A stretch of 64,000 bases of DNA from Cinnamomum chago (Eukaryota; Streptophyta; Magnoliopsida; Laurales; Lauraceae): the NCBI GenBank assembly GCA_038049695.1, contig CP142453.1:115274001-115338000 (forward strand). The letters are read 5' to 3'. The translations under genes were made by a program, and so were the position numbers. This document shows, one piece after another, positions 48,253 to 59,312 of this stretch. Every line of letters starts with the position of its first letter. Within the stretch, counting starts at the first letter, position 1. Below the pieces are notes generated by a model. The model was not told where the DNA came from. It worked only from the letters and a program-made list of their open reading frames with translations, and ran no database searches.

Positions 48253-50487
48253 ATGGAAGGACGTAGAAGAGATGATGGGATGGCAATCAGGAAAGGGCCA
48301 TGGATGGCTGAAGAAGATGAGATACTGATGGATTATGTGAACAAGTATGGCCCTCGCGATTGGAGCGCGATTAGATCCAAGGGTCTGTTGCCAAGAACAG
48401 GCAAATCGTGCCGTCTTCGATGGGTTAATAAGCTTAAACCGGATTTAAAGACGTGAGAATCTGCTCATTTCCTGTTTCTGAGAGTGAAACCATCAACTAA
48501 TCATTTCTTCTGTTTGGCCTGTAATGGGTCATTGAAAATCTTTTATTATTACAATCTTTTATTATTACAATCGAAACTCGTTTAAGATTGTGCTTAGTAA
48601 CTGATGACATCTGAAGGAAACAACCAATTGGCATGATGTTAGATTAGTTTTCTTGGTGTGTCTCCAAACATTGATTTATTGGTTCATTTACTTATTGAAT
48701 GAATTGGCTTCTCTTTGTTGGTTTCTTCCTGTTTAAGGTTAATCATTTACTAACATCTTTACAATTACCATTAAGACAGTGTTGCTTTTGTTTTGTTATA
48801 TGGCTCCAAATGAATATAGTGTTGTTGTGTTACAATTGAACATTTTTATTTTTTTTTGAAGTGGATGCAAATTTTCAGCGGAGGAGGAGAGGGTGGTGAT
48901 TGATTTACAAGCGCAATTTGGGAATAAATGGGCAAGAATCGCGACCTACTTACCAGGAAGAACAGATAATGATGTGAAAAATTTCTGGAGTACTAGGCAG
49001 AAAAGATTAGCACGTATTCTACAGACTTCGTCGCCACCCAAATCAAATAAGAATCATTCAAAACTCCCTGTTTTTCATTGTGAATCTCAAGCACTAGAGG
49101 TAAGCAAAATGTATCTATTTTTGTATGATCTTCTGTAACTAAGTTCTAAATTAGAATTAGACTTTATGCTTTCTACAATATATTTTTGTAAAGACAAGGT
49201 GAATCTTGATGAAAACAGTTCTGGGGCTCTTATTTCTGTAAGAGAACATAATCAGTTGACTGTCTTTCAGTTCAATTCCTTGCCTTTATTTACAAAGTAA
49301 AATCAGTTTTCACTATTTTAAGTATTAAAAGAAGGTTTTGTACAGACTTAATCCTTGACCTTTTGTTGTGGCCAACGCCTTGCCATTGATAATATTTTCT
49401 ATAGCTTGCTGCTGCTAGTGATGCGCAGTCCACAGCCCATCCAATTAAGGAGACTACTTCTAATGATAACGACCGCAGTAAATCAGAGTCTGGATCCTGT
49501 GAGGTTTTACCCTATGGTGACCGTGAGTGGACCTATCACAGTCTGCCATGTCACTGTGGGGAGCCTGCCACGCACCCGGGGCTGCTACCTTATGCATGGG
49601 CAGGGGCTACCCATGGTGGCATGGTGGACCGTGATTGGTCCACATGCTATCACTGTGGGTCAAAACCCTCATATGATCTCGATTCCAGCAAATCAATGGT
49701 TTTAGATGCAAGTACAGCATAGAAGTGTATACAATTGACATAAACTTACATATAATTGACTAGAGCCCGTGGTACAGTGGAAGTATGTCAATATCGCCTC
49801 CTTGAAATTATGGGGCTCAGTCATGTAACCAAAACAGGAAAAAAAAGTGGGGGCTGAACATATATAGAGGATGAAATTTGAAGAGGTTTGCAGTTAAAAA
49901 AATATCAGCAGATACATCATATCTGGATCAAGAACTATATTAAAAATTAATGTATCATGCTAAATAGTAAACGTAATTTCTGTTTCCAGGATTCTGCACT
50001 CTGTTCCATGCCATTTCAAGAAGAATCTTCAAATGGCCAATGTGGTGAACCAATGTACAGCTTGGGGAACTCAGATGTCATCAAGATGGTACCATTGCCA
50101 GACTTGATCAACCCAAACTTGCTTAATTTGGAAACAAACCTTCAGGCACCTGATGAATTCATTCATCTTGACAAGAAGCCATGCTTGGATCCCTCACTAC
50201 AATTCCCACCCACCCATTTCCCACAGCAACCATTAGACATTCCACCCTTGTCATGGAGCCATGACCTTACCACAGGATTCATTGATGCAAGCTTTCTGGA
50301 CATATATCGCGATGCTTCTGAGAAGGACCTGCAATTCCCATTTGAGCTGCCATTTACGCCGTTGGACGTAAACCAACACTGCTCCAAGCGGCAAGATAAT
50401 GACTTGACGACGCCTGACAGTTTCTTTCATGACTTCCCCGCGGACATGTTTGATCACCTTGAGCCCCTACCAAACTCATCAGAGTGA
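48253..50487 (+). CDS. DUO1: R2R3-MYB transcription factor DUO1-like (male germline)
   Basis: Nuclear transcription factor expected to drive generative-cell division and sperm-gene expression in pollen. Exons: 48253-48452, 48862-49099, 49990-50487 (936 bp, 311 aa; Arabidopsis DUO1 is about 300). Phases fit at GT-AG junctions. R2 (about residues 13-64) has W17, W37, W57 and RTGKSCRLRWVNKLKPDLK. R3 (65-116) has F71, W90, W109 with GNKWARIATYLPGRTDNDVK and NFWSTRQKRLARIL. The extra lysine in TGCKFSAEEE (K70), absent from ordinary R2R3-MYBs (usually RGNFTEEE), is the DUO1 hallmark. The acidic C-terminus (DLTTPDSFFHDFPADMFDHL) is probably the activation domain. Intron 2 (890 bp) contains a foldback MITE. 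The start follows a TATA box at a normal distance. Confidence 0.92.
49486..49686. mobile_element. Foldback MITE, copy 2, in DUO1 intron 2
   Basis: The 201-bp element has arms of about 80 bp: left AGTGGACCTATCACAG and, reversed, right TGTGGACCAATCACGG, with GAGTCTGGATCC / GGAATCGAGATC outer ends. Flanks AGTAAATCA (49477-49485) and AGCAAATCA (49687-49695) match at 8 of 9, fitting a 9-bp Mutator-type duplication. Related to the copy at 29079-29259. Confidence 0.7.
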
Positions 50488-52277
50488 TTATGTGTGAACC
50501 AGACATTATTAAAAACGTTTCTCTTCGATCTATTACTCTTTTTAGTTAGGTAACTGTGACTGTTTGTTTTTGAATTGCTGCTATCCTAGTCTTTGGAATG
50601 GGGAGTGGATATTTGTGGCTTATGTTGATTTTCACTGAAGGAAATGGTAAGCTTTCATTTTCAGATTCCACAGCTTTTATGCCTTCTGAAATTCTAGAGA
50701 CTGTCACTTTATGCATGTTGTATTTGTTGTCATAGGAAAGCTATAGGGATAAAAATAGCCATACTTCTCTGGCATTGGATCCTTCTAATAGAAACTTATC
50801 TGGTAGCTTAAAGTTTAAACGCATGGAGGCTTGTGAAGATGTCTCTCATTTCCATAATTGCTTTAAATCAGTAGTGTTTGGATACCCACGTGACCTGACA
50901 TATATCTGTCCCCTTGGGACACCCGTGGCAAGCAGCTTCATTTCAGCTGTTAATGGCAAAGCAGATCTGGACAAATGGACTTGGCCCTTTCTGGTGGGAT
51001 TATGGATTGTCATCAGCAGCTCCGGATTCCATCTTTAAAGCTGTAACATTGTTGAAGGGCTTGCAACTGGTTTCCTTATTTATAAATCCCATTCCAGAGG
51101 TATATCTCAAATCTCAAATTTCACAGATAGATGTTAAGGGATTCTAAGAAATATATTTCTATAAAAGTGGCTAAAATTGAAAAAACAAAGGTGAAGGCAA
51201 ACAAATGGGCATCAAATAATCTCCCCTCCATAGAAAATGAATGAAGGGGGTGATGGGGAAAAAGAAAAAAAACAAGGAGTACTCTGCCATCATTCTAGTT
51301 AGTAAATCAAATCCTAGGAACCTCATGGTCTCATTACTTTACATCCTTCACCTCTTTCCTGTCATAATCCTTTTATTGAAACATTCATACCTTATATCCT
51401 TCAAACCTCACCACTTTCCTTTTTTTTTTTTTTTTTTTTTTGGAACGCATTTTGCACCAAATACTTCTGAATTCAGTTTTTCATTTTGTTTAACGAAGGC
51501 TGATCTTATGCGGGCCATTGATCCAATGGTTAGAATCTTCCCAACAATCAGTTAAAGAATACTCCTCCAGATCTCCATTTTGTTTCTCATCAATTTTTTA
51601 TGGTAAAGATCAGGAGAATGTGTATTTGAGCATGACAATTATAGGATATGGCCTGGTGATCCAACCGAATAAAATGATAGGCCTAAACCCGAGAGTGAAT
51701 GTGCCTCATGCATCAAAGAGCTGCTACGAAAAAACAAAAGACATTGCCCATCAAAACTGCAATATTCAGCAAAATGGTCAATCCTTAGAAAATTGCATTC
51801 AAACATAAAACAATTTATTAGGAAAAAGTAGTATGTAAATTAAAGCACATGTAAACTGTTTTTTTTTTTTTTCCTACATTCTAGGAAAGCACTGACGACA
51901 CAGAAAACCTTTGGTACATCCCCAAGATATAAATGGAAATTAACCATTTCCCATCTACCTATTTCCATTAACCCAAACAAACCTTTTTAAGTTTATCAGA
52001 ACCCCTCAATAAGAAAAAATTATGCTACATATTCAAATCTTATCCAAAAAATCTAATTGCTATCCTGTGCAGAAGATAATTTCACACATGTAGCAATCAT
52101 GCAGACAAACTTAGATTTTGAGTTAGAGTAGAATATTTATGCCAGGTCAGTGCTCTGGTATATTTGAGCTAAAATAATAGGAAGCCCATGATAAGTGAAT
52201 GCTTACAGCTCAACCATAGAAAATGCAAATTCAGCAGCTATATTTTCTACTCAAACATAGAAACATTTAATCCGGCA
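50488..52277. other. Intergenic between convergent DUO1 and RhoGAP genes
   Basis: Includes the 3' ends of both genes. There is poly(T) at 51419-51440 and 51860-51872, and a segment at about 51190-51420 (CTCCCCTCCATAGAAAATGA, then CCTTATATCCTTCAAAC) resembling the old repeat at 46980-47130. No gene seen. Confidence 0.55.
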
Positions 52278-55200
52278 TTATCTCCATATCGTTTCATTTG
52301 CATCTGTGAAAATGGCATTATGATGGTCAATGAGGCACTGAATCACCTCAATGGCACCATAGTCAGTAGACAAGCCATCATCCAAGGGAATGGGAGAGGA
52401 TGCATCCAAGTCACTTTCTTCATCTGTGACAAGAACGACAATAAATGAAATTTGTCAGTCATGACCATTTGTTGTTTTAATAGGGGAGTGGGAAAGTAAG
52501 CCATATGATTTCCCATGTGCATTGTGTTCATTTATGATGGCAAAACTCTTGCCAAGCAATAATGATGATGACAAGAACGACAACGACGACGAAAATGATG
52601 ATGATGATGAAAGAATTGATGATAACCCGGGAATTTCGTAAACTCCCTCTAAGGTATTATTTAACACACCCATGAGAGTTTCCTTAAAAGATGAATGAGT
52701 TACTTAAAATACCTTTATAATCACATGATTCTCCTGTTGCAGATTACAGTTGAAAGATAGTAAAACATCACCATAAAAGGATGATCTTGCACCAGCAATT
52801 AATATGACAAGAAGACATTCGTCTACTAGTCGGGAGTTTATAACATGTCATCCAAACACCAGTCAGTTGGAATGGGACATAGCTAGACACAGCTAGAACA
52901 GTCAATTACAGAAAATCAAATAGTGAAGTCAATTTTAGCAATTCCCTTAGGAGGATCAAGCATTCCTTGTTAGGAACAGAGCTCAGCTGGAACCTACTCA
53001 ATCAAAGATATATAAATCCATTCGGCCTACCCCTGTTGAGCCACATCTACCCTTGAAAAATCTTTGGTCCCTTTCTGTCCCATACAAAATCAAGCTATTC
53101 ACAAGGAGAATGTTGAGAGATCAGATCACGATTGGTGACTATCTTGTTAAGCTAGGTCTACAACAAACATTTGTGCTTGTCGTAGGCTTTCTTAAGAATC
53201 TGTGGATCATCTGTTCTTTTCTTGTCCATATGCATCAGTGTGGTCGGTCTTATATAATGCTAAAGCTTTATCAGTCAATCCTATAACCACTAACACCTTC
53301 AGTCAGTGGTTTTGGAAATCCTTCAAATAGGATTGTAGCATAGGCATAATAGTTGCATGGCATACATGGAAGGCAAGAAATGCCTACTTATTCAGCGTAT
53401 AACCTCTTCACCCAAAACTTGTTGTGACCAAGTTCATAATCCCTATCCAAAAATGAAGGATGGTGCCTTTATACAGCCTCATAACACCCCTCCACTGAAA
53501 TGGACCCCACCTCCAAACATAACCCTTAAATTAAACTTTGATGGCACCTACAATCAAGGTGATTGAAGGGCGAGGAAAGGAGGCATCGTTCGATATCATA
53601 CTGGAGAATTATTCTTAGCCTACTCTGGGACTAAAATGGCTTCAAATGCTTTGGGGGTTCTTTTCACCTTTCCCTCACGGAACTACTTCGCTATCGGTCA
53701 CCCAGGAATATTTAGCCTTGCAAGGGGGTCCTTGCTGATTCACACGGGATTCCACGTGCCCCATGCTACTCGGGTCAGAGCGTAAGCTAGTGATGCTTTC
53801 GGCTACTGGACTCTATCCATCTAGGGTGCAGCACTCCACCGCTTCGCCTAGCAGCACGACGCTTGTATTGCTCTCCCACAACCTCGTTTTCACGGTTTAG
53901 GCTGCTCCCATTTCGCTCGCCGCTACTACGGAAATCGTTGGCTTGTATATTCATAATGATACCATGAGCGCTTTAGGGCGTCCCCGAGATATGTTTTCAG
54001 ATACCGCTATACAATTACAACCCATCTTTGCTCAATTGGTACAAAACACCCACGCTTTAGCACCTGGTGCAACAGCTCCTGGTGCAACAACAAGCACCAG
54101 CTTGACTTGGGGGGGTGGTGATTTATGAGGGGCAGATCGACCGAGATCCCTGCCGTGCCTCCTCTCATCCTCCCAAAAAGCTCCAGCACGAAACATTCAT
54201 ATTGGTTTCGGCAGCGACTATCGGGCCGGCGCTACATTGTTCTATATTCATGGCGGAACCGTTCTAAAAACGGCAAAAAGAAAGAGGTTGGAACTTCCTT
54301 ATTCTCCGGCCTGGGCTTGTCTATTCGTTGTACCATCTGGTGATGCTATATTTAGCTAGTGAACTTATGGCCCTCCAAGAAGGATTCTATAGGAAATATT
54401 ATAATCGAAGGAGACTCACTTATCATCATTAAGGCATTAGAGAACACACAGAATTTATCATGGAAATTAATGAGGTTATGGAAGAATATCACTAATATTT
54501 TTAATTCTAACTTATATTGGCAAGTCTCCTTTAGCAGGAGAGAGTGCAATAAAATTGCAGAGCAGCTATCCAAACTAAAACCTCCATTTATTATGATATT
54601 TAAGAATTCAATGCCCTTTCACACTTGGTAAATGTATGTGCAGGAAAAGCAGTTACAGGTTGAAGAAGGGGAGTTTTGATCACAACTAGTGCAGGAGTGG
54701 TATTTTCAAGTTTGATAAAAATAATTTTGAGAACCAAATGGCGTATACCTAAATATGAAAGACCTTTTCTATAGTTTTGTATAGGTGCTTCAGGTCTGTT
54801 ATATTTGTAGTGGTAGGTGTCTTCTTGTGTTCTCGTCTTGTTGGTCTTCGTATTCGGATTCTGCCTGTTTTCCTCTTTCTTAGTTGTTTGCGCATGGTTG
54901 CAAAAAGTTAGTTGATTATTCTACTTTTAAGTGCTCAGAATGGTTTCTTCAAAAAAAAAAAAAAAAAAGGAAGAATAAACACAAAATCAATATTACAGAA
55001 TTGATATGAGAGACATTCGGCCCCAGTGGAAAATTTAATGAGACAGCAAAGAGATTTGATTCCTCCCCAATCACGAGCAAACATATCCCTTGGTAAAAAA
55101 AAATTTGCATAGTGTTCCATAGCATTGAATGGCATAGCATCTAGTGTATATCTGAAACTGAGAAACCTTTCTCTGTTTCATCTGTGCAGAATGCAGAAAA

Positions 55201-58200
55201 ATGTTCCTAGACATAAATAAATGTGAAATATATCAAGGATAATTAATTGACATCTCTTAGTCTTGGGTCAATTATTTGATATACAAAAAAGAGTATTCAA
55301 GTCAAGAAAACAGTTAAATCAACTACATATCACCTGCAAGGATGTCCCACGCACTGTAAGTACTAGGATCCATGGTGTTTGAAGAACTTTTTGATGACTG
55401 GTTGAGAGAGGAAAGCCAAAGCTGACTAGAATAATCTGACCTCTGAACACCCTTCTGCCAAATGATGACTGGTGCCATTTCCACAGCAAGGCTAGCTGCA
55501 TCCATCTGCATGGACATAATTAATTGGCATCTACTCCACCTTGATGCCATGTATTATAAATTTCTAGGATGCATGCATGTATGTGGAATTTCTATTTGAA
55601 ATGCATAACATGCATGCAGCTTGGCAGTGTACGTATAAAAAAAAAAAAAAGGGAAAAAGAATGAAAGATTACCTTGTTAACTGATGACTTCTGGCTTACA
55701 TGGAGTAGCAGTGCAGTGACAAATTCTAGAGTTGTGTATCTTACATTTGGCAGCCTCTTCAATACATTTCTCGTGTCACGGATGCTGCACCGAGCCTCTC
55801 TGATTTCATTATAGAGCTCAAACGTGATAAGTGGCTCAGGAAGACTCGCAAGATAACACTTCACTAGAGCTGCTACATTTATAGGATTTACACCTTCTGG
55901 CAATGATGCATTCCAATCTGTAAAGCCCAAATTAGACGATCATCCTATCATTACAGTGGCATAAGCAAAACTTATACTTTCACTGCTTTTAACATGATAT
56001 GAAAGTCGACTTCAAGGGATGACACCTTGGTTGAATAGAGAAGTCAACTGCTGAATAGCTTTCTTGTCGTCCATGGATTTGAACAAGTACTCAGTATGCA
56101 AACCTGACAATGCATAGGAATAAAGATTTGGTATTGTCGTCCAATTCAGGAGTATGAAAAAAGGCTCTTTTTCCCTTCTCATCTTAGATTACCTGTCAAT
56201 ATAAGAAAATCTGCACACTTGACCAGTATATGAGGAATGGGCCTGCTGGATTGTTGCCGTTGTACTGTTACTTCAATTGGGATACCAAATACTGGGGAAG
56301 GAGATGATAAAATGAAATTTCCTTAATCAATTTTCATAGACAAAATAGCGTGGAAAGACTGATAGTATTTTATAAAGAGAGCCACATTAAACTTCAAAGC
56401 TAAGAAACCTAACTTTTATAACATCACTAAAAAGCGACATTCTTTTAAAAAAAATCCTAGAACAGTAGAACCTTTGAAATGACAAATCGCACAGTAGCCA
56501 GAGAAATGCTAAACTCACCATCATCACTTGCTACACCCTGCAACATGAAGAACAACATTAGGAGTGCCAAGCATGCAATTGGATTGGGGAAAAAAAAAGA
56601 TTATTTTCGGATTGCATACCTTCTGCCAGCGCTCAATATTGTTCAAAATACTCTTGCTTTTATGTGCAGTCTTCTTTGCTGCCTGAAATAAGAACCCACT
56701 AAAATAAATTACTGATAATGGCTCTTGATATCTTAAGTTACAGCCTACTGGAAATGTAAAAAAAGACCATAACAAGATTCATAAAAATCCTGAGTTGTTT
56801 TAGTCATGAAACTAGTGGAAGGTACAATTCAGGTGTGCTACAAATAAAAGTTGAATCCAACGTCAATCCGGTCGACCTTGGCATCAAAGTTATAATCAAT
56901 GAATGCAATTTTTAAATCTTGACAGAACTTTTGCAACACAGTATTTGTTGTGCAATTTTACCTATGATACAAAAAGTGTTGGATGCAACCTAATCTTCCG
57001 AGAGTATGAAATGGAACCAACAGCTGGTTGAATATCCATCAAAGGCGGCATTGTTTTTTATAGGGAGAGTTCAGAACTCTTCTTTTTTCTTAATTCATTC
57101 TATGCAAATCCAAACTACTAATAATCATCTGTACCTAGGGAAAGTACAAAACTTGAAGGTCTTCGTGCAACTGTTCTCTGTGGCATTTAATTTCCACACT
57201 GATTTCCTTTTATGTGGAAGGTTCTATTTTCTACAATTCCATTGTTTGGTGTGACGAAACATTCCATGGTGAAATATGTTTCTACCTATTGTGTAAGACT
57301 GCTAAAACTGATTCTCTACCACTTGATTACAAAAGATGCAGACAATATTAATACAAAACAGCAGAAAATCATTCTCCTTGAAAACCATTTTCTACCTAAA
57401 GTGTAACAGTTCTTCAAAGATCAGACTTGCTTCTCTTGTACATAAGATTGTAAACAAAACATTGTTCCTATGTGTTTTGTTTGTGTTCCAAATTCCAATG
57501 GACCGTACTTAAGATGCAACCTATAGGTATTGGGAATATATGTATATATAATATTGAATAGTACTAAGATATGTTGCTGCAAAAGTTTGTACAGTCTAGC
57601 AAAATATATAAATATTGATAGAATCCTATTAACAAATTAATTACATGATTAACAAATTAATAACATGATTAACAAACTAGATCAATAGACCAAGAATGAA
57701 CTTTTTTTTATCAGTAATTGAGGCATCTTTGATGGCCCCCAGGATGACACAAGACGGCCAAAATTGCGTGGGAACTATTGTCCACATGGGGCCCTTGGGT
57801 CCTCTTGTTAATTGTAGCAAGTCTCATGCAAGAGAGAGACTTTTAGATTAACCAGTGGGATAAGTATTTGGCTTTCCTATGGTGTCTGATCTAGTCTTGT
57901 GTTATCATCAATAGTTTAGATTAGATTTGTTTTCTTTACTGCTCTCCATTTTAAGGAATGTAATGGCTAATACATCAGTTGGACATTATTCTAATTGGAA
58001 GAAAAGCATTTGAGTAACTATTCAGTGAAAAAAAAAAAAACAGAGAAAGTCCTTCAATTATGTGGAAGATTCTATAGAGCTTTCGTTTGAAACCTGTGTT
58101 AGTGTTAGGATTTGAAACCTTCACACCCTTATTTGGACAATCTTGCTTTCTCTCAATGTTGTAGCTACTCTTTTTTTAAAAGGAATGTTGCACCTACTTT

Positions 58201-59307
58201 TACTGATTAAATCACGTGGTGTGGCTGCTCCTCTATATACATTAATTCGACCCTAGTTTAAAATGATTCAGGTTAGTTTTAATTATTGTGTAATTACTAT
58301 TTGGAAATTTTGGAATCAACTGGCCAAACTCAGACATCAACCCGGCCATTTGAATAAGTTTAATATTGGTATATCAGCATTCACGTGTTTAATGAAACCT
58401 TAAGGACCAGAGCAGAAATATTTGCCTTTTCTATATTGGATTCAATATGATTGGGTGATTTAAGCAACACGATTAAGGGGCACCATTGGTGTTATATTGG
58501 AATTTCTTTGGTCCTGGTTTACTCGCTGGAACTTTACAAGTTTTGTTTTGATACTATTTTTGAGTTCAGTTGAAACTGCATAGCTTAGTTCAAGCTTGAG
58601 TCAGAGTGGTCTGAGCAGATCCAGGCTAATTTGAGTGTGTATCAGTACAACCATGATTCACATCAATTTACAAAAAATTGTATTCTGCCATAATAAGTTT
58701 AAAAAAAATATGGCTATAAGATTTTATCAATAAGTTAAAAATTAAAATACACACAATTAAAATATACGATGTAGAAAAAAATAGCAACTATGACTAGGAA
58801 AGAAAACTAATAAATTCTTAAATTCAAGTTAAAAGAGGACTCTAAACGCTAAATCCTAAACCTACTACCTCTTCAACTTTCATCTTTCCTACAGCAACCT
58901 TATCCTTTGTCTCCGAAATTCCCTTCTTCACGAGAGTTCCAGTTGAAGTGGCAGCAGAACGTAGGCGTTCTTGTATGTTTTCTCGAAATTCTGGTTGTCG
59001 TCTGGCTTGCTGAATAAGACCCCATCTTCTTTTCACCAAAGACCCAACCTTTTCTGCCACATCAGCAACATTATCACCTGCATCCTTAGCCACTTCCCCC
59101 ACAAATGTCCCAGCAGATTGCCCAGCTTGCTTAAGCCTGACCCCTGCACTCGGAAGAAACATGCACATGTGGACACAACTGCTTGGTTACAAGCTATCCT
59201 TCCCTTCAACAAAAAAAGCAAACTGAATCAAGTAATTTTGGCATACCTGAAGATGAAAAGAACCCACTTGCCTTCTCATGCCACTGAGGGGAGACAGGCG
59301 AAGGCAT
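52278..59307 (-). CDS. Rho GTPase-activating protein (At5g61530-type)
   Basis: Plant RhoGAP-family protein, expected to act on ROP/Rho GTPases. Coding exons in reading order: 59307-59247, 59143-58869, 56682-56620, 56537-56519 (19 bp), 56291-56193, 56103-56026, 55917-55673, 55505-55334, 52423-52278 (1,158 bp, 385 aa). All use GT-AG and all phases agree. The N-terminal half starts [20 protein letters not shown] and continues [20 protein letters not shown], a helical amphipathic stretch. The GAP domain spans about 141-335 ([42 protein letters not shown]). The C-terminus is [20 protein letters not shown] and ends ETIWR. The arginine-finger position is Lys181 (LFKSMD), so catalysis may be weak. 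The last intron (2.9 kb) holds an antisense LINE with organellar DNA. A 5'-UTR intron is likely (59313-60643). Confidence 0.93.
53653..53937 (-). pseudogene. Plastid 23S rRNA fragment inserted in nuclear DNA
   Basis: The + strand shows the reverse complement of bacterial/plastid-type 23S rRNA: TTCTTTTCACCTTTCCCTCA, CTATCGGTCACCCAGGAATA, CCACGTGCCCCATGCTACTC, GGTGCAGCACTCCACCGCTT. About 285 nt of the gene is present. The rRNA sense is the - strand. It begins inside the LINE RNase H region and ends abruptly against the psaA piece. Confidence 0.85.
53945..54125 (+). pseudogene. psaA: psaA fragment (photosystem I P700 apoprotein A1)
   Basis: An open + strand frame reads [40 protein letters not shown] and [18 protein letters not shown], a contiguous internal part of PsaA (about 58 codons of roughly 750). 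Several residues differ from the usual plastid protein (RPRD for RPQD, AQLVQ for AQWIQ), consistent with decay outside the plastid. The piece stops precisely after GGGDL. Confidence 0.93.
54126..54352 (+). other. Unidentified GC-richer third block of the organellar mosaic
   Basis: One + strand frame is open throughout and protein-like ([20 protein letters not shown], then [20 protein letters not shown]). Base composition differs from the surrounding LINE, which resumes at GTGAACTTATGGCC. I do not recognise the protein; it may be mitochondrial or plastid coding sequence, and it is joined directly to psaA. Confidence 0.45.
56683..58868. other. RhoGAP intron 2, no element recognised
   Basis: 2.2 kb of AT-rich intronic DNA. 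A 17-bp unit ACAAATTAATNACATGATTA is repeated around 57632-57668. No coding frame matches a family. Confidence 0.5.
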
Positions 59308-59312
59308 GGGGA

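Larger units (their letters stand above)
52985..54968 (+). mobile_element. 3' part of an L1-type LINE in the last RhoGAP intron
   Basis: Frames read [20 protein letters not shown] then [17 protein letters not shown] (zf-RVT domain, about 53055-53245), then [14 protein letters not shown] (start of RNase H, about 53520-53565), and after a foreign block [17 protein letters not shown] and [20 protein letters not shown] (about 54395-54590). A poly(A) of 18 (54951-54968) follows at a plausible 3'-UTR distance. The frame has shifts and stops; the 5' portion (endonuclease, reverse transcriptase) is absent. It lies antisense to the host gene. Confidence 0.85.

Noticed and set aside
50335..50370. Possible miR159 target site in DUO1 (GAGCTGCCATTTACGCC)
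   Set aside because: Matches the site only around GAGCT; the part pairing with the miRNA seed is mismatched, so cleavage is unlikely.
55319..55550. Stop codon right after WDILAGDM as the RhoGAP C-terminus
   Set aside because: The sequence there is a good splice donor (GCAG|GTGATATG), and an in-phase exon at 52278-52423 supplies the family C-terminus.
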